Positions 7,380 through 14,544 of a stretch of DNA of 20,327 nucleotides are shown piece by piece. The DNA lies in IMG/VR virus record IMGVR_UViG_3300021962_000827, positions 1-20,327 of that record; one strand, given 5' to 3'. The notes below the pieces were generated by a model. It worked only from the letters and a program-made list of their open reading frames with translations. It was not told where the DNA came from and did no database searches. Both the position numbers and the translations under genes were made by a program. This DNA is from a virus. The number at the start of each line of letters is the position of its first letter. Positions within the stretch are counted from its first letter, which is position 1.

Positions 7380-9029
7380 ATGAGTACACCTGTATTAAAC
7401 AATGGTCTCTTTTTGCGTGATACTACTTATAAAGTTAGCTCGCATGTAGACTCTTACCATTTGCAGAATATGCTTAAGACTTCAGAACCTATGGATTTAG
7501 GACCTGTTGACTTATGGGCAATGACGCAAAAGGTAGAAATGCCTCTTTATCAGATGGCATCTTTTGGTGGTAAAAACACCATTATGGTAGACAATGCTCG
7601 TGGAGAGTACAAATGGCAAACACCTATTGTACAAGATCTTCCTTACATTGTAGAAGATGTTGAACCTACACAGACTTCTTTAGGAGCTGATGGTACAAAC
7701 TTCAAAATCAAAATTAACAGACGTATATTTGGATCTGGTGATATCATCACTTATGACAAATATAAAGGTTTGGAGCTTTACATTGTACCTTCAGAAGACA
7801 TTCTTCCTACAGGAGATGGTTTCATCTATACAGTACAATTAGTAAACAACAACAACACTGCAACATTAGACAAAAAGTATCTTAAACCAGGTACTAAATT
7901 CTTCAGAAAAGGTTCTGCAAGAGGTGAGTATGGTGAAAGATTTTCTGACATTGGAGAATTACAGAATGGTTTTAGAGAGTACTACAACTTCGTAGGAGGT
8001 GCAGAAGCTCACGTACACTATTCTATTTCTTCTCGTGCAGACATGATGATGAAAGGTGGTCTTAATGCAGATGGTACAGTTCCTGTAACTGAGATCTGGA
8101 GATCATTTGATAAAAACTTAGACCCATCTATCACTAAGATTGATGATATGGTTAAGTCTATGGGTAAAGAATGGATCAAAAAATCATATGATAATGGTAA
8201 TTTGACAAGATCATTCGTTACTAACTTGGAAGCAGCTCACTTATCTAAAGTAGCTAATGACATTGAGACTTACTTAATGTGGGGACAAGGTGGTAGAATT
8301 AAACAAGATGGTCCAGATGATATTAGATTATCTGTTGGATTGTGGTCTCAATTAGATAACTCTTATAAGAGAATCTATAACAAAGGAACTTTCAACTTAG
8401 AGTTGTTCCGTTCTGAGATCTTTAACTTCTACAATGGTAAAGTTGAATTCAAAGGACCAGATCCAAATAGACAAATCATTGTTCAAACTGGTATGGCTGG
8501 TATGAGAATGGTAAATGAAGCTATTAAGAAAGAAGCTTTCTCTGGAACTATTGGTGGATCTACTGGATTAATTGCTAACATGGATCAGTCTGGTGTTGGT
8601 GCTATCTCTGGTAAAAATGCAATGGACTTGAATTTTGGATTTGCTTTTACAAGCTACACAATCCCATTCTTGGCAAATGTTAAATTTGTATTGAATCCTG
8701 CATTTGACAATGTTCATACAAATGATATTGAGAATCCTATCATTGATGGATATCCATTATCATCTTACAACTTTATTGTATTTGATATCACTGACAACAC
8801 TAATGACAACATCTTCTTGTTGAAATTATCTTGGGATAACCAATTAAAATGGTTCTACCAAAATGGTACTATGGATTATATGGGTAGATCTCAAGGATTT
8901 GCTTCTTCTGGAAACTTCAATGGTTATAGAGTATTTATGACTCAAACTATGCCAAGTATCTGGGTAAAAGATCCAACTAAAGTATTAAAAATTGTTATGA
9001 GAAACCCTGTTACTGGTGGTTCATTCTAA
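7380..9029 (+). CDS. Major capsid protein (HK97-fold inferred)
   Basis: A 549-residue protein directly after the scaffold-like gene and followed at once by a strong intrinsic terminator, as expected for the most abundant virion protein. It has an N-terminal arm (SSHVDSYHLQNMLKTSEP), mixed alpha/beta composition, and the segment SIGLWSQLDN-type core near 330 (read as SVGLWSQLDNSYKRIYNKGT), plus a C-terminal beta-rich end (KVLKIVMRNPVTGGSF). There are no cysteines visible, in contrast to the tail genes. Codon use differs from neighbours: C-ending codons for Asn, Phe, Asp, Tyr and Ile (AAC, TTC, GAC, TAC, ATC) are clearly more frequent, a common sign of strong expression. The HK97 fold is family knowledge applied by context, not something read directly from a motif. 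Size fits crAss-like capsid proteins of about 500 residues. Confidence 0.88.
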   Translation: MSTPVLNNGLFLRDTTYKVSSHVDSYHLQNMLKTSEPMDLGPVDLWAMTQKVEMPLYQMASFGGKNTIMVDNARGEYKWQTPIVQDLPYIVEDVEPTQTSLGADGTNFKIKINRRIFGSGDIITYDKYKGLELYIVPSEDILPTGDGFIYTVQLVNNNNTATLDKKYLKPGTKFFRKGSARGEYGERFSDIGELQNGFREYYNFVGGAEAHVHYSISSRADMMMKGGLNADGTVPVTEIWRSFDKNLDPSITKIDDMVKSMGKEWIKKSYDNGNLTRSFVTNLEAAHLSKVANDIETYLMWGQGGRIKQDGPDDIRLSVGLWSQLDNSYKRIYNKGTFNLELFRSEIFNFYNGKVEFKGPDPNRQIIVQTGMAGMRMVNEAIKKEAFSGTIGGSTGLIANMDQSGVGAISGKNAMDLNFGFAFTSYTIPFLANVKFVLNPAFDNVHTNDIENPIIDGYPLSSYNFIVFDITDNTNDNIFLLKLSWDNQLKWFYQNGTMDYMGRSQGFASSGNFNGYRVFMTQTMPSIWVKDPTKVLKIVMRNPVTGGSF

Positions 9030-9043
9030 TAAATAAAAATAGT

Positions 9044-9089
9044 ACCTGGGGAGCTTCCCAATAGAACAGCTCCCAGGTCTTTTTTTTTT
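9044..9089 (+). terminator. Rho-independent terminator after the capsid gene
   Basis: The arms ACCTGGG-(G)-AGCT (9044-9055) and AGCTCCCAGGT (9068-9078) pair over 11 bp with one bulged G; the loop is 12 bases, and a run of ten T follows (9080-9089). It is GC-rich against an AT-rich background. The next gene starts only 11 bases after the T-run, so it must be transcribed by read-through. The element probably sets the ratio of capsid mRNA to downstream mRNA or protects the capsid transcript's 3' end. Confidence 0.92.
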
Positions 9090-9100
9090 AACTAAAAGTT

Positions 9101-9325
9101 ATGAGTACAAAAATTGTTAAAGGAAGATTAATATCTGTAGAAAATAAAGATAGACTATTTGGTTCTGCTTCTCAGTATATAGCTGTTCAAGTAGAAGATG
9201 CTGATGGAAGTAATGAAAGATGCATTTTATTTACTGATGCAGAGATTTTAAAAGCTGAAGAAAGAGCAAAAAGAAATCCTGAAGATCTTACAGAAAAAGG
9301 ATTCTTTACAAATTTAATTGATTAA
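9101..9325 (+). CDS. Small conserved phage protein, unknown
   Basis: A 74-residue protein that starts 11 bases after the capsid terminator. It looks beta-stranded at the N-terminus (KIVKGRLISVENKDRLFGSA; YIAVQVEDADG; RCILFTDAEI), followed by a charged helix (AEERAKRNPEDLTEKG) and a short hydrophobic end (FFTNLID). The fold impression is a small sheet plus helix. No catalytic or metal motif is visible. Its place right behind the capsid gene suggests a capsid-associated or decoration role, but that is only a guess from context. I have a memory of similar short proteins near capsid genes of Bacteroidota phages. Confidence 0.65.
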   Translation: MSTKIVKGRLISVENKDRLFGSASQYIAVQVEDADGSNERCILFTDAEILKAEERAKRNPEDLTEKGFFTNLID

Positions 9326-9342
9326 TAACAAAAAAAGAAATC

Positions 9343-9468
9343 ATGGCAGGAAAAAACAAGGCAGCTATGAGCAATAAGATTGTGGTTAAGAAACCAACAT
9401 CTGCTCAGTCAGGTCCTAAAACTCAAAAACTTGCAGGTGCTACACCAAGTAAGTATAAAAAATGCTAA
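9343..9468 (+). CDS. 41-residue very basic small protein
   Basis: ATG at 9343, preceded by an A-rich leader, opens a 41-codon frame: MAGKNKAAMSNKIVVKKPTS, then AQSGPKTQKLAGATPSKYKK and a terminal Cys. It has no acidic residue and about ten lysines, so it should bind nucleic acid or an acidic protein surface. Codons resemble those of the capsid gene. The last bases contain A6 (9457-9462), and the stop overlaps the ATG of a second short frame (ATGCTAA). It belongs to a set of small basic proteins around the 338-residue gene. Function unknown. Confidence 0.6.
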   Translation: MAGKNKAAMSNKIVVKKPTSAQSGPKTQKLAGATPSKYKKC

Positions 9469-9560
9469 ATTTGCAATATGCAAATAAAGAGATACCCTCT
9501 CTCCCTGAAGTTAACAGTGTTAACTACGCCAGCAGCAATGCTGGTACTCCTAAGATGTAA
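9462..9560 (+). CDS. Possible 32-residue ORF overlapping the basic peptide gene
   Basis: ATG 9462 overlaps the previous stop by seven bases (ATGCTAA) and opens 32 codons: MLNLQYANKEIPSLPEVNSV, then NYASSNAGTPKM. It could be made by coupled re-initiation, or reached by a -1 slip on A6 at 9457-9462, which would fuse it to the upstream basic peptide (about 72 residues). Bases 9489-9560 are 46% G+C, higher than the surrounding genes, and the same bases can form RNA hairpins, so the segment may be a structured RNA and not a protein gene. There is no homology that I recognise. Confidence 0.4.
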   Translation: MLNLQYANKEIPSLPEVNSVNYASSNAGTPKM

Positions 9561-9582
9561 CAACCTTGACGTGGTTTAGGAG
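9510..9582 (+). other. Cluster of three potential RNA hairpins
   Basis: Three inverted repeats lie in a row: GTTAAC-AGT-GTTAAC (9510-9524), CCAGCA-GCAA-TGCTGG (9529-9544, a 6-bp stem with a GNRA-type tetraloop) and CTCCTA (9547-9552) with TAGGAG (9577-9582), the last enclosing AACC/GGTT (9562-9565 with 9573-9576). No T-run follows, so it is not a terminator. The first two and the left arm of the third fall inside the 32-codon ORF; the third spans its stop. It lies 59 bases before the start of the 338-residue gene. It may be a structured leader, an mRNA processing site or a small RNA. No known RNA family is recognised and no tRNA features are present. Confidence 0.45.
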
Positions 9583-9641
9583 CTTTGAACTAAGAGTTAC
9601 AAAAAACAGAGAAAAGAAAAAAACAACTTAAATTATTACAG

Positions 9642-10658
9642 ATGGAAATCACAATGATAGACAAGCATCAGTCTTTAAAAAGAAGCAGTTCTTTGACAAT
9701 TAGACCTTTTGTTGATAATACACATGACAACATGGGGTTAGAAAAATACCAAATGGTATTATTTGAAGGTGTATTTCATGAAGAACAAATCATATGTCTT
9801 GAGAATAATGGTATCAAAAGATACATTACAGGATTAAATGAATTTGCTCCAGAGATTAAAAACATGTCTCCTGATGATAGAGATGCTGCAATTAAAGATA
9901 TTAGAAGTACTGTAGCACAATTAGAAAGAGAATTAGCTTCTAATGTATTAGATGTTAATGATCCAGAATTTTGGAATAAAGTAAAATTACTTAGACCAGA
10001 TAATGATGAGTTTTGGGGTAAGATAGTAATGAGATTTAGTAATGATCCTGTATATCTTGATCCTGCAAATGATCCTTATGATCTTATTAAACTAAGAGCA
10101 ATTGAGCATGGTGGTTTTAGTATTGTTGCTAAATCATTAGAATTTGCAAGAAAAGAAGCACCTAAGTTTAAATTTTATTTAGACAAGTTTGAAGAAACAG
10201 CTTCTATTAAAACTGAGCTTAAGAAAATTAAAAATAAAGCTTTTGCTGAGTTACAAAAAATGTTTGACAAGAATGCTAATAAGTTATTCTATGTATGTAA
10301 AGTGATTGATGCAAACTCAACACAATACAAAAAATCTACACCACTTGATGTGTTGTATGATAACATGGATAAATTCATTAGTGGTGAAACTGAAGATAGA
10401 AACAAACGTCTAACAGCACAAAAATTCTTAGATGTTTCTGCATTAGATATGGAAACTCTTAAATTAAGAGCAGTTATCAAAGATGCTAATTTCTATAAAT
10501 TGATTGCTACTAGAGGTGATGGTAATATTTACCATATGAAATCAGGAGCAATGCTTGGTAAAAATCCTTCAGATATTTTACTATATTTAAAGAATCCTTT
10601 GAATGAAGATATTCTTTTAGATGTTGTAACAAATACTGAAAAGTACTGGAATATATAA
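9642..10658 (+). CDS. Conserved virion-region protein, unknown (338 aa)
   Basis: A 338-residue protein between the small basic genes. ATG 9642 is used as start; an in-frame ATG at 9654 (MIDKHQSLKRSSS) is also possible. It begins with a polar stretch, then WNKVKLLRPDNDEFWGKIVM (about 111-130), a helical charged middle (RKEAPKFKFYLDKFEETASI; KTELKKIKNKAFAELQKMFD) and a C-terminus with YHMKSGAMLGKNPSDILLYL. No enzyme motif, signal peptide or membrane segment is visible. Its place between capsid and connector genes suggests an internal head, cement or neck protein. The sequence has a familiar look from large Bacteroidota phages but I cannot assign a family. The leader upstream holds the hairpin cluster and an A-rich run (9601-9641). 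Confidence 0.7.
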   Translation: MEITMIDKHQSLKRSSSLTIRPFVDNTHDNMGLEKYQMVLFEGVFHEEQIICLENNGIKRYITGLNEFAPEIKNMSPDDRDAAIKDIRSTVAQLERELASNVLDVNDPEFWNKVKLLRPDNDEFWGKIVMRFSNDPVYLDPANDPYDLIKLRAIEHGGFSIVAKSLEFARKEAPKFKFYLDKFEETASIKTELKKIKNKAFAELQKMFDKNANKLFYVCKVIDANSTQYKKSTPLDVLYDNMDKFISGETEDRNKRLTAQKFLDVSALDMETLKLRAVIKDANFYKLIATRGDGNIYHMKSGAMLGKNPSDILLYLKNPLNEDILLDVVTNTEKYWNI

Positions 10659-10674
10659 TTTAAAAAATAACAAT

Positions 10675-10830
10675 ATGTCATTCAACAAAAAACAATTAGA
10701 TGCAGATTCAAAATTTGCTAAAAAACCAGTAAGTAAACCACAACCAATTATACCTGTTTCTAAAAGTATTGCTACACTAAATGTAAAAAAGATGGGTGGT
10801 AGTATTAAAAAAGGTGGCAGAGGTTGCTAA
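10675..10830 (+). CDS. 51-residue basic Gly/Lys-rich small protein
   Basis: ATG 10675 follows a TAATTTAAAAAATAACAAT leader and opens 51 codons: MSFNKKQLDADSKFAKKPVS, a Pro/Ser linker (KPQPIIPVSKS), then IATLNVKKMGGSIKKGGRGC. The chain is basic and its end is glycine-rich with a terminal Cys, just as the 41-residue protein upstream ends in Cys. There is little sign of a folded core, so it is likely a flexible peptide that binds nucleic acid or a capsid surface. The stop is 12 bases before the next small gene. Function unknown. Confidence 0.6.
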   Translation: MSFNKKQLDADSKFAKKPVSKPQPIIPVSKSIATLNVKKMGGSIKKGGRGC

Positions 10831-10842
10831 TAATTATAAGTC

Positions 10843-10989
10843 ATGGCAAAACAAATGATTAAACGCGCAGATGGTTCTACTTCTCAAAGAGGTCTTTGGG
10901 ATAACATTAGAGCTAACAAAGGTTCTGGAAAGAAACCTACAGCTGACATGCTTAAACAAGAGAAAAAAATAAAGTCAAAAGGTAAATAA
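10843..10989 (+). CDS. 48-residue basic protein with GLWDNIRANKGSGKKPT motif
   Basis: ATG 10843 opens 48 codons beginning MAKQMIKRADGSTSQRGLWD, continuing NIRANKGSGKKPTADMLKQE and ending KKIKSKGK. The core RGLWDNIRANKGSGKKPT is one I have met as a recurring small protein in Bacteroidota phage genomes, although I cannot attach a function. It is strongly basic with one Trp. The stop shares a base with the connector gene start (TAATG), so the two are probably translated together. A role in DNA binding or as a capsid-attached peptide is a guess. Confidence 0.65.
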   Translation: MAKQMIKRADGSTSQRGLWDNIRANKGSGKKPTADMLKQEKKIKSKGK

Positions 10990-11702
10990 TGACAAATAAT
11001 TTATTACAAATAAAGATAAAAGAGCGCTTAAACAAGCTTGCCAGTCTAGACTATGACAATATAGAATGCTGGCAAGTTAGTGAAGCATTCAATAAAGCAC
11101 AATTAGAATGGGTGCGTAGACAAATACATGGTCATAATCAAGGTAGAGAAGGAGACGAATCTACTAAGATGAATATTGATGATGTACAATTGTTACTTAC
11201 AGACACTATTCAAAGTCCTGTAGTATTAACTAAATTTGATAACTATTATCAAACAGGTTTATTACCATCTGATTATTTGTATTTTAAAAGATTTGCTGTA
11301 AAGTCTATTGCTGAATGTTGTCCAGATCCTAGAAGAATGATTGTATATCTTGCTCAAGTTGCAGATGTAGATAATCTTCTTGCTGATGATTTTAGAAAAC
11401 CAAGTGCTACATGGGGTGAAACCTTTTGTACTTTGTCTAGTAATAGAATTAAAGTATATACTAATGGTGAGTTTGATCTTACACAACCTGTATTATTTTA
11501 TTACAGAAAACCTAGAGAAGTTGAGTTTATAAATTGTACAAATCCTTCAACAGGTGCATTATCATATAATGATGTGACATGTGAGTTTAAGGATGATATT
11601 ACAGAATTGATTATTGATGAAGCATGTGCTATTCTTGCAGGAGATATAGAATCTATGAATCATTATCAAAGAACCAAACAAAACGCAACACAAAATAACT
11701 AA
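10989..11702 (+). CDS. Probable head-tail connector (ring/adaptor) protein
   Basis: A 237-residue protein. The N-terminal half is helical with LASLDYDNIECWQVSEAFNK and AQLEWVRRQIHGHNQ; the middle has LPSDYLYFKRF; the C-terminal half is beta-rich and closes with DDITELIIDEACAILAGDIE followed by NHYQR. A helical protein of about 200-250 residues, ending with a helix in which an acidic patch precedes an N-x-Y-Q-R-like tail, in this position is typical of neck or adaptor proteins that sit under the portal, including the ring proteins of crAss-like phages and gp4-like head closure proteins. This is inference from position and sequence style. It is coupled to the small gene upstream by a one-base overlap and followed 2 bases later by the Dps-like gene. 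Confidence 0.55.
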   Translation: MTNNLLQIKIKERLNKLASLDYDNIECWQVSEAFNKAQLEWVRRQIHGHNQGREGDESTKMNIDDVQLLLTDTIQSPVVLTKFDNYYQTGLLPSDYLYFKRFAVKSIAECCPDPRRMIVYLAQVADVDNLLADDFRKPSATWGETFCTLSSNRIKVYTNGEFDLTQPVLFYYRKPREVEFINCTNPSTGALSYNDVTCEFKDDITELIIDEACAILAGDIESMNHYQRTKQNATQNN

Positions 11703-11704
11703 TT

Positions 11705-12139
11705 ATGGATTTTACATCAAACTATAAACTAAAAAGACAAGGATCATCTGGTGGTGATTCTTTAGAAGCTAAGACTTCTGCTTTAGTTTCAGAACTTATG
11801 AATGCTGCAACAAGTATTCACAAAATGCATTTAAAGATTACAGGTCTAGGATCATATGCTGGACATAAAGCTTTGAATGAATTGTATGATGCACTACCTG
11901 GACATGCTGATGATTTAGCAGAAGGTTTTCAAGGTGCTGCAGAAAAGTTATTAACATATGAAGATTTTGCTCCAAGAATTTTGAATTCTGTAGAAGAATC
12001 ATTATCTTATTTAAGAGAATTGACAACACAAGTTACTTCATTGCAACAAGTTATGCCATACTCAGAAATTGTAAATGATCTTGACATGGTAAAATCTACT
12101 ATAAATAGTATCAAATACAAACTATTATTTTTAAAATAA
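11705..12139 (+). CDS. Dps/ferritin-like four-helix protein
   Basis: A 144-residue protein with the residue pattern of Dps. HLKITGLGSYAGH (42-54) has His spaced 12 apart; H67-A-D69-D-L-A-E73 follows, with D69 15 residues after H54 and E73 four after D69. E. coli Dps has the same set at H51, H63, D78 and E82, and also a His two residues before the Asp. Dps D67 (H63+4) is replaced by N58 here. The hydrophobic pattern predicts four helices: 21-45, 52-80, 85-110 and 115-142. It is shorter than E. coli Dps (167) and lacks its Lys-rich N-terminal tail, although KLKRQ is present at 8-12. Dps proteins bind iron, detoxify peroxide and can compact DNA. It may instead be a purely structural relative (for example the DUF5856 type, from memory). 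Its place in a virion operon is unusual. Confidence 0.6.
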   Translation: MDFTSNYKLKRQGSSGGDSLEAKTSALVSELMNAATSIHKMHLKITGLGSYAGHKALNELYDALPGHADDLAEGFQGAAEKLLTYEDFAPRILNSVEESLSYLRELTTQVTSLQQVMPYSEIVNDLDMVKSTINSIKYKLLFLK

Positions 12140-12147
12140 ATTTTAAT

Positions 12148-12162
12148 TAACCCTTAAATATT
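12148..12162 (+). promoter_or_regulatory. Leader motif TAACCCTTAAATATT
   Basis: It ends 7 bases before the ATG of the 558-residue structural gene. The same element with one mismatch lies at the same distance before the zinc-ribbon gene (14542-14556), and a relative lies before the capsid gene (7359-7374). Possible functions are a translation leader, a promoter part or an mRNA processing site. In AT-rich DNA a chance match cannot be excluded. Confidence 0.35.
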
Positions 12163-12169
12163 TTATATT

Positions 12170-13846
12170 ATGTCTTATTTTCCACATGCCTACCAGAAGG
12201 CTTTAGTAGCTACATCGTTAGTGACTGCATCTGGTACTGCAAGTTCTGCTTTAACTGCAGGTCAACTTGCATTAATTAATGCACAAACAAACTTGTCTTG
12301 TGACTTGTCTGGTGCAACAACTTTAAATTATAACAACACTTCTACAGGTGTACCTTTAGCTTATTTAGCACAAGGTAGTTTTCACACTGTAGATAAATTG
12401 GGACCTTTTCATGGAGGTTACAAAGAGTCTGTTAAATCAAAAGGTATTAACCCTAAGTACATTAGTTCATTTACTTTAAGTGAACCATCTAATCCTATTC
12501 AAGATATTCAACAAATCAGTGCTACTGTAGGTTGTAATGTTACTTGTAATACTACTTACAGATTAAGATTAGATCTTAAAGGATCTCCTGCATTACGTTT
12601 CTTAACTCACAATGCTTACTTTACATTAGATGCTAACACAGGATGTTGTGATTCAAGTTCTAATAATGTAGATCCAAACATTGTATTGTTAGGATGGGCA
12701 GATAGATTGGCTTTATATCCAACTGTTAAAGATTTTGTACAAGGAACTGTATGGAATAGAGTATTAAACTCTGGCACAGGTACAGGTGTTACTGCAACAA
12801 CTACTCAACAATATTTAACTGTTGGTACAGCTACAGGTATTGCTGCTGGTCAAAGAGTTGTATTTACTCCTACAACAGGTTCTGTATGTACTGTTGGTAA
12901 TCTTAGAGGAAACACTTTTACAGTTACTACTGTAGCTCCTGTTGGTTTGTTTTCTGTAGGACAAGTTCTTACTGGAACTGGTGTTGCTGCTGGTACAACT
13001 ATTACTAAATTAGTTAGTGGTGGTGGTGGTGCAGGTTCTGTATTTGAAGTAAGTATTGCACATCCTACAATTGTAGATGCATCAGTTAATAATATTAGCT
13101 CTACATCTCCTGTAACTGCATATGTTAAATCTTCTTATACAAGTGGAACTAATATTACTTTAGTTGCTGCAACTACAATTAATACTCCAAGTACTACAGA
13201 TATTACTGCATTTACTACTGGTATTATTGCTAATACTGCTGTTAAATTTTATAAAGCTATCACAACTGCAGCATATACTCCTTTAACAGGAGGAACAGAT
13301 CCTGATACAGTTGAATCTTTCTTAGAAATTGTTGGAGCTTATGTAGATACTACTTTTGGTGATTGTTCTTTCTCTCCTAGAGATCACGTAGAATATCAAC
13401 CAATTGAAATCTATTCTTCAGTTACAGCATTAGATCCATTAGGAAACCAATGTTTAGCTGCATGTTTTGTACCTGCTGAAGTTCAACAAGCTGTACAAGG
13501 TAGAGGATTTGGTGAAACTGTTCTTAGAGAATTAATTTTAGCTAAGAGATACCAACAAGAACCATGGATCCAAGATCCACGTTTAAGAGAGGTTCTTGAT
13601 TATAATCCTTTTGGTGAAGTAACACGTGCAAGTAAATACCTTATTTACAACTTGTTACATAGTGTTCCACGTAAAGCTAATCCTTCTGGAATGATGGATA
13701 ATGATCAATATTTGATTAGAATCTTTGTACCTATTACAAGTACTGTTGCTGCAGCTAGAACATCAATGTCTGCTTTTGAAACAAACATTGACAACTGGAT
13801 GATAACTGCTGGTAATTTAGATAATAGATTTAAATTGTTACCATAA
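12170..13846 (+). CDS. Large structural protein with Ig-like insert, unknown role
   Basis: A 558-residue protein with a conserved-looking N-terminal part (FHGGYKESVKSKGINPKYIS, about 80-99) and C-terminal part (GRGFGETVLRELILAKRYQQ, about 441-460, then EPWIQDPRLREVLDYN). Between them, about 195-390, lies a Thr/Ser/Gly/Val-rich beta segment; VGQVLTGTGVAAGTTIT (about 261-277) followed by GGGGAG is the pattern of an Ig-like repeat common in phage structural proteins. The middle therefore seems a surface-exposed insertion into a conserved core. Position after the connector, with its own terminator, suggests an abundant neck, tail-tube-like or head-decorating protein. I do not recognise the core family with certainty. 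No coiled coil or signal peptide is visible. Confidence 0.65.
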   Translation: MSYFPHAYQKALVATSLVTASGTASSALTAGQLALINAQTNLSCDLSGATTLNYNNTSTGVPLAYLAQGSFHTVDKLGPFHGGYKESVKSKGINPKYISSFTLSEPSNPIQDIQQISATVGCNVTCNTTYRLRLDLKGSPALRFLTHNAYFTLDANTGCCDSSSNNVDPNIVLLGWADRLALYPTVKDFVQGTVWNRVLNSGTGTGVTATTTQQYLTVGTATGIAAGQRVVFTPTTGSVCTVGNLRGNTFTVTTVAPVGLFSVGQVLTGTGVAAGTTITKLVSGGGGAGSVFEVSIAHPTIVDASVNNISSTSPVTAYVKSSYTSGTNITLVAATTINTPSTTDITAFTTGIIANTAVKFYKAITTAAYTPLTGGTDPDTVESFLEIVGAYVDTTFGDCSFSPRDHVEYQPIEIYSSVTALDPLGNQCLAACFVPAEVQQAVQGRGFGETVLRELILAKRYQQEPWIQDPRLREVLDYNPFGEVTRASKYLIYNLLHSVPRKANPSGMMDNDQYLIRIFVPITSTVAAARTSMSAFETNIDNWMITAGNLDNRFKLLP

Positions 13847-13870
13847 TAATTTAAAATGTATAAACACTAT

Positions 13871-13900
13871 AGAGGAGACATTAATTTGTCTCCTCTTTTT
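13871..13900 (+). terminator. Rho-independent terminator closing the 558-aa gene
   Basis: GAGGAGACA (13872-13880), loop TTAATT, TGTCTCCTC (13887-13895), then five T. The 9-bp GC-rich stem is perfect, and A13871-T13896 can extend it. It lies 25 bases after the stop, within the 113-base gap 13847-13959. The rest of that gap (13901-13959) is AT-rich, with no clear -33/-7 promoter pair, although transcription of the tail-module genes likely starts there or by read-through. Confidence 0.92.
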
Positions 13901-13959
13901 GTTTTATATCAAAATTTTTTGTAAATTCTTATTGTAATGATGTTAATACTGAATCAATT

Positions 13960-14544
13960 ATGGCAATTAAACACACACTTGCATTAGACATACCAGATAC
14001 AGCTTGTGAAAATATACTAAGAATATGGGATGCATCTGTATATGGTGAAGGACTGGAAGTAGATTGTCCTAGACTTGACATATACTTACCAGGCTTTTCA
14101 ATGCCTATTTACTATACAAACAATACAACTATAGATCCACCAACTGTTTTAGAACCAGGTTTTGTAAAAAACTTTTCTACAGGTGATTTAGGAATAACTC
14201 ATCCAAATGATGATCCAGGATCTTTTCCTGATGGTTTGTATACAATCAGATATAGTGTGTCACCTAATGAAACTGTATTTGTTCAATATTATCATCTAAG
14301 AGTGACTCACTTAATGAATACTTACTATAGAGAGGTATGTAAAATTCAATTACAAGCATGTGAACCTACAGCTGAACAACATCAAAAAATGCATGACTTA
14401 AGATATATTAAGATGTATATTGATGCAGCAAAAGCTAAAGCAGAGTATTGTCATGCTCCTGTTCAAGCAACTGAAATGTATGTGTATGCTGAGAAACTTC
14501 TTGCTAAGTATTTAACTGGGTGTTGCGTAACATGTAATAAATAA
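13960..14544 (+). CDS. Conserved phage protein, unknown (194 aa, first gene of tail module)
   Basis: A 194-residue protein. The N-terminal two thirds are beta-rich (LRIWDASVYGEGLEVDCPRL; GLYTIRYSVSPNETVFVQYY), and the last third is a helix (LRYIKMYIDAAKAKAEYCHA) ending in a Cys cluster GCCVTCNK. Seven Cys are visible, with CKIQLQAC at about 127-134. This beta-then-helix layout with DGLYTIRYSV looks like a recurring Bacteroidota phage family, whose function I do not know. It is the first gene after the second terminator and is followed by small Cys-rich genes and tail proteins, so a baseplate or tail-assembly role is plausible by context only. No catalytic motif is visible. Confidence 0.65.
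   Translation: MAIKHTLALDIPDTACENILRIWDASVYGEGLEVDCPRLDIYLPGFSMPIYYTNNTTIDPPTVLEPGFVKNFSTGDLGITHPNDDPGSFPDGLYTIRYSVSPNETVFVQYYHLRVTHLMNTYYREVCKIQLQACEPTAEQHQKMHDLRYIKMYIDAAKAKAEYCHAPVQATEMYVYAEKLLAKYLTGCCVTCNK

Noticed and set aside
9478-9579. A 33-codon frame starting ATG CAA ATA AAG in the gap after the 41-residue peptide
   Set aside because: Its Leu codons CTC/CTG/CTA are unlike the rest of the window and the frame competes with the better-coupled one at 9462.
9469-9641. A tRNA gene in the hairpin-rich spacer
   Set aside because: No acceptor stem, no T-loop GTTCRA box and no CCA end; only serial hairpins.
13901-13959. A Bacteroidota-type promoter before the tail module
   Set aside because: No clear TTG and TAnnTTTG pair at proper spacing; the region is simply AT-rich.
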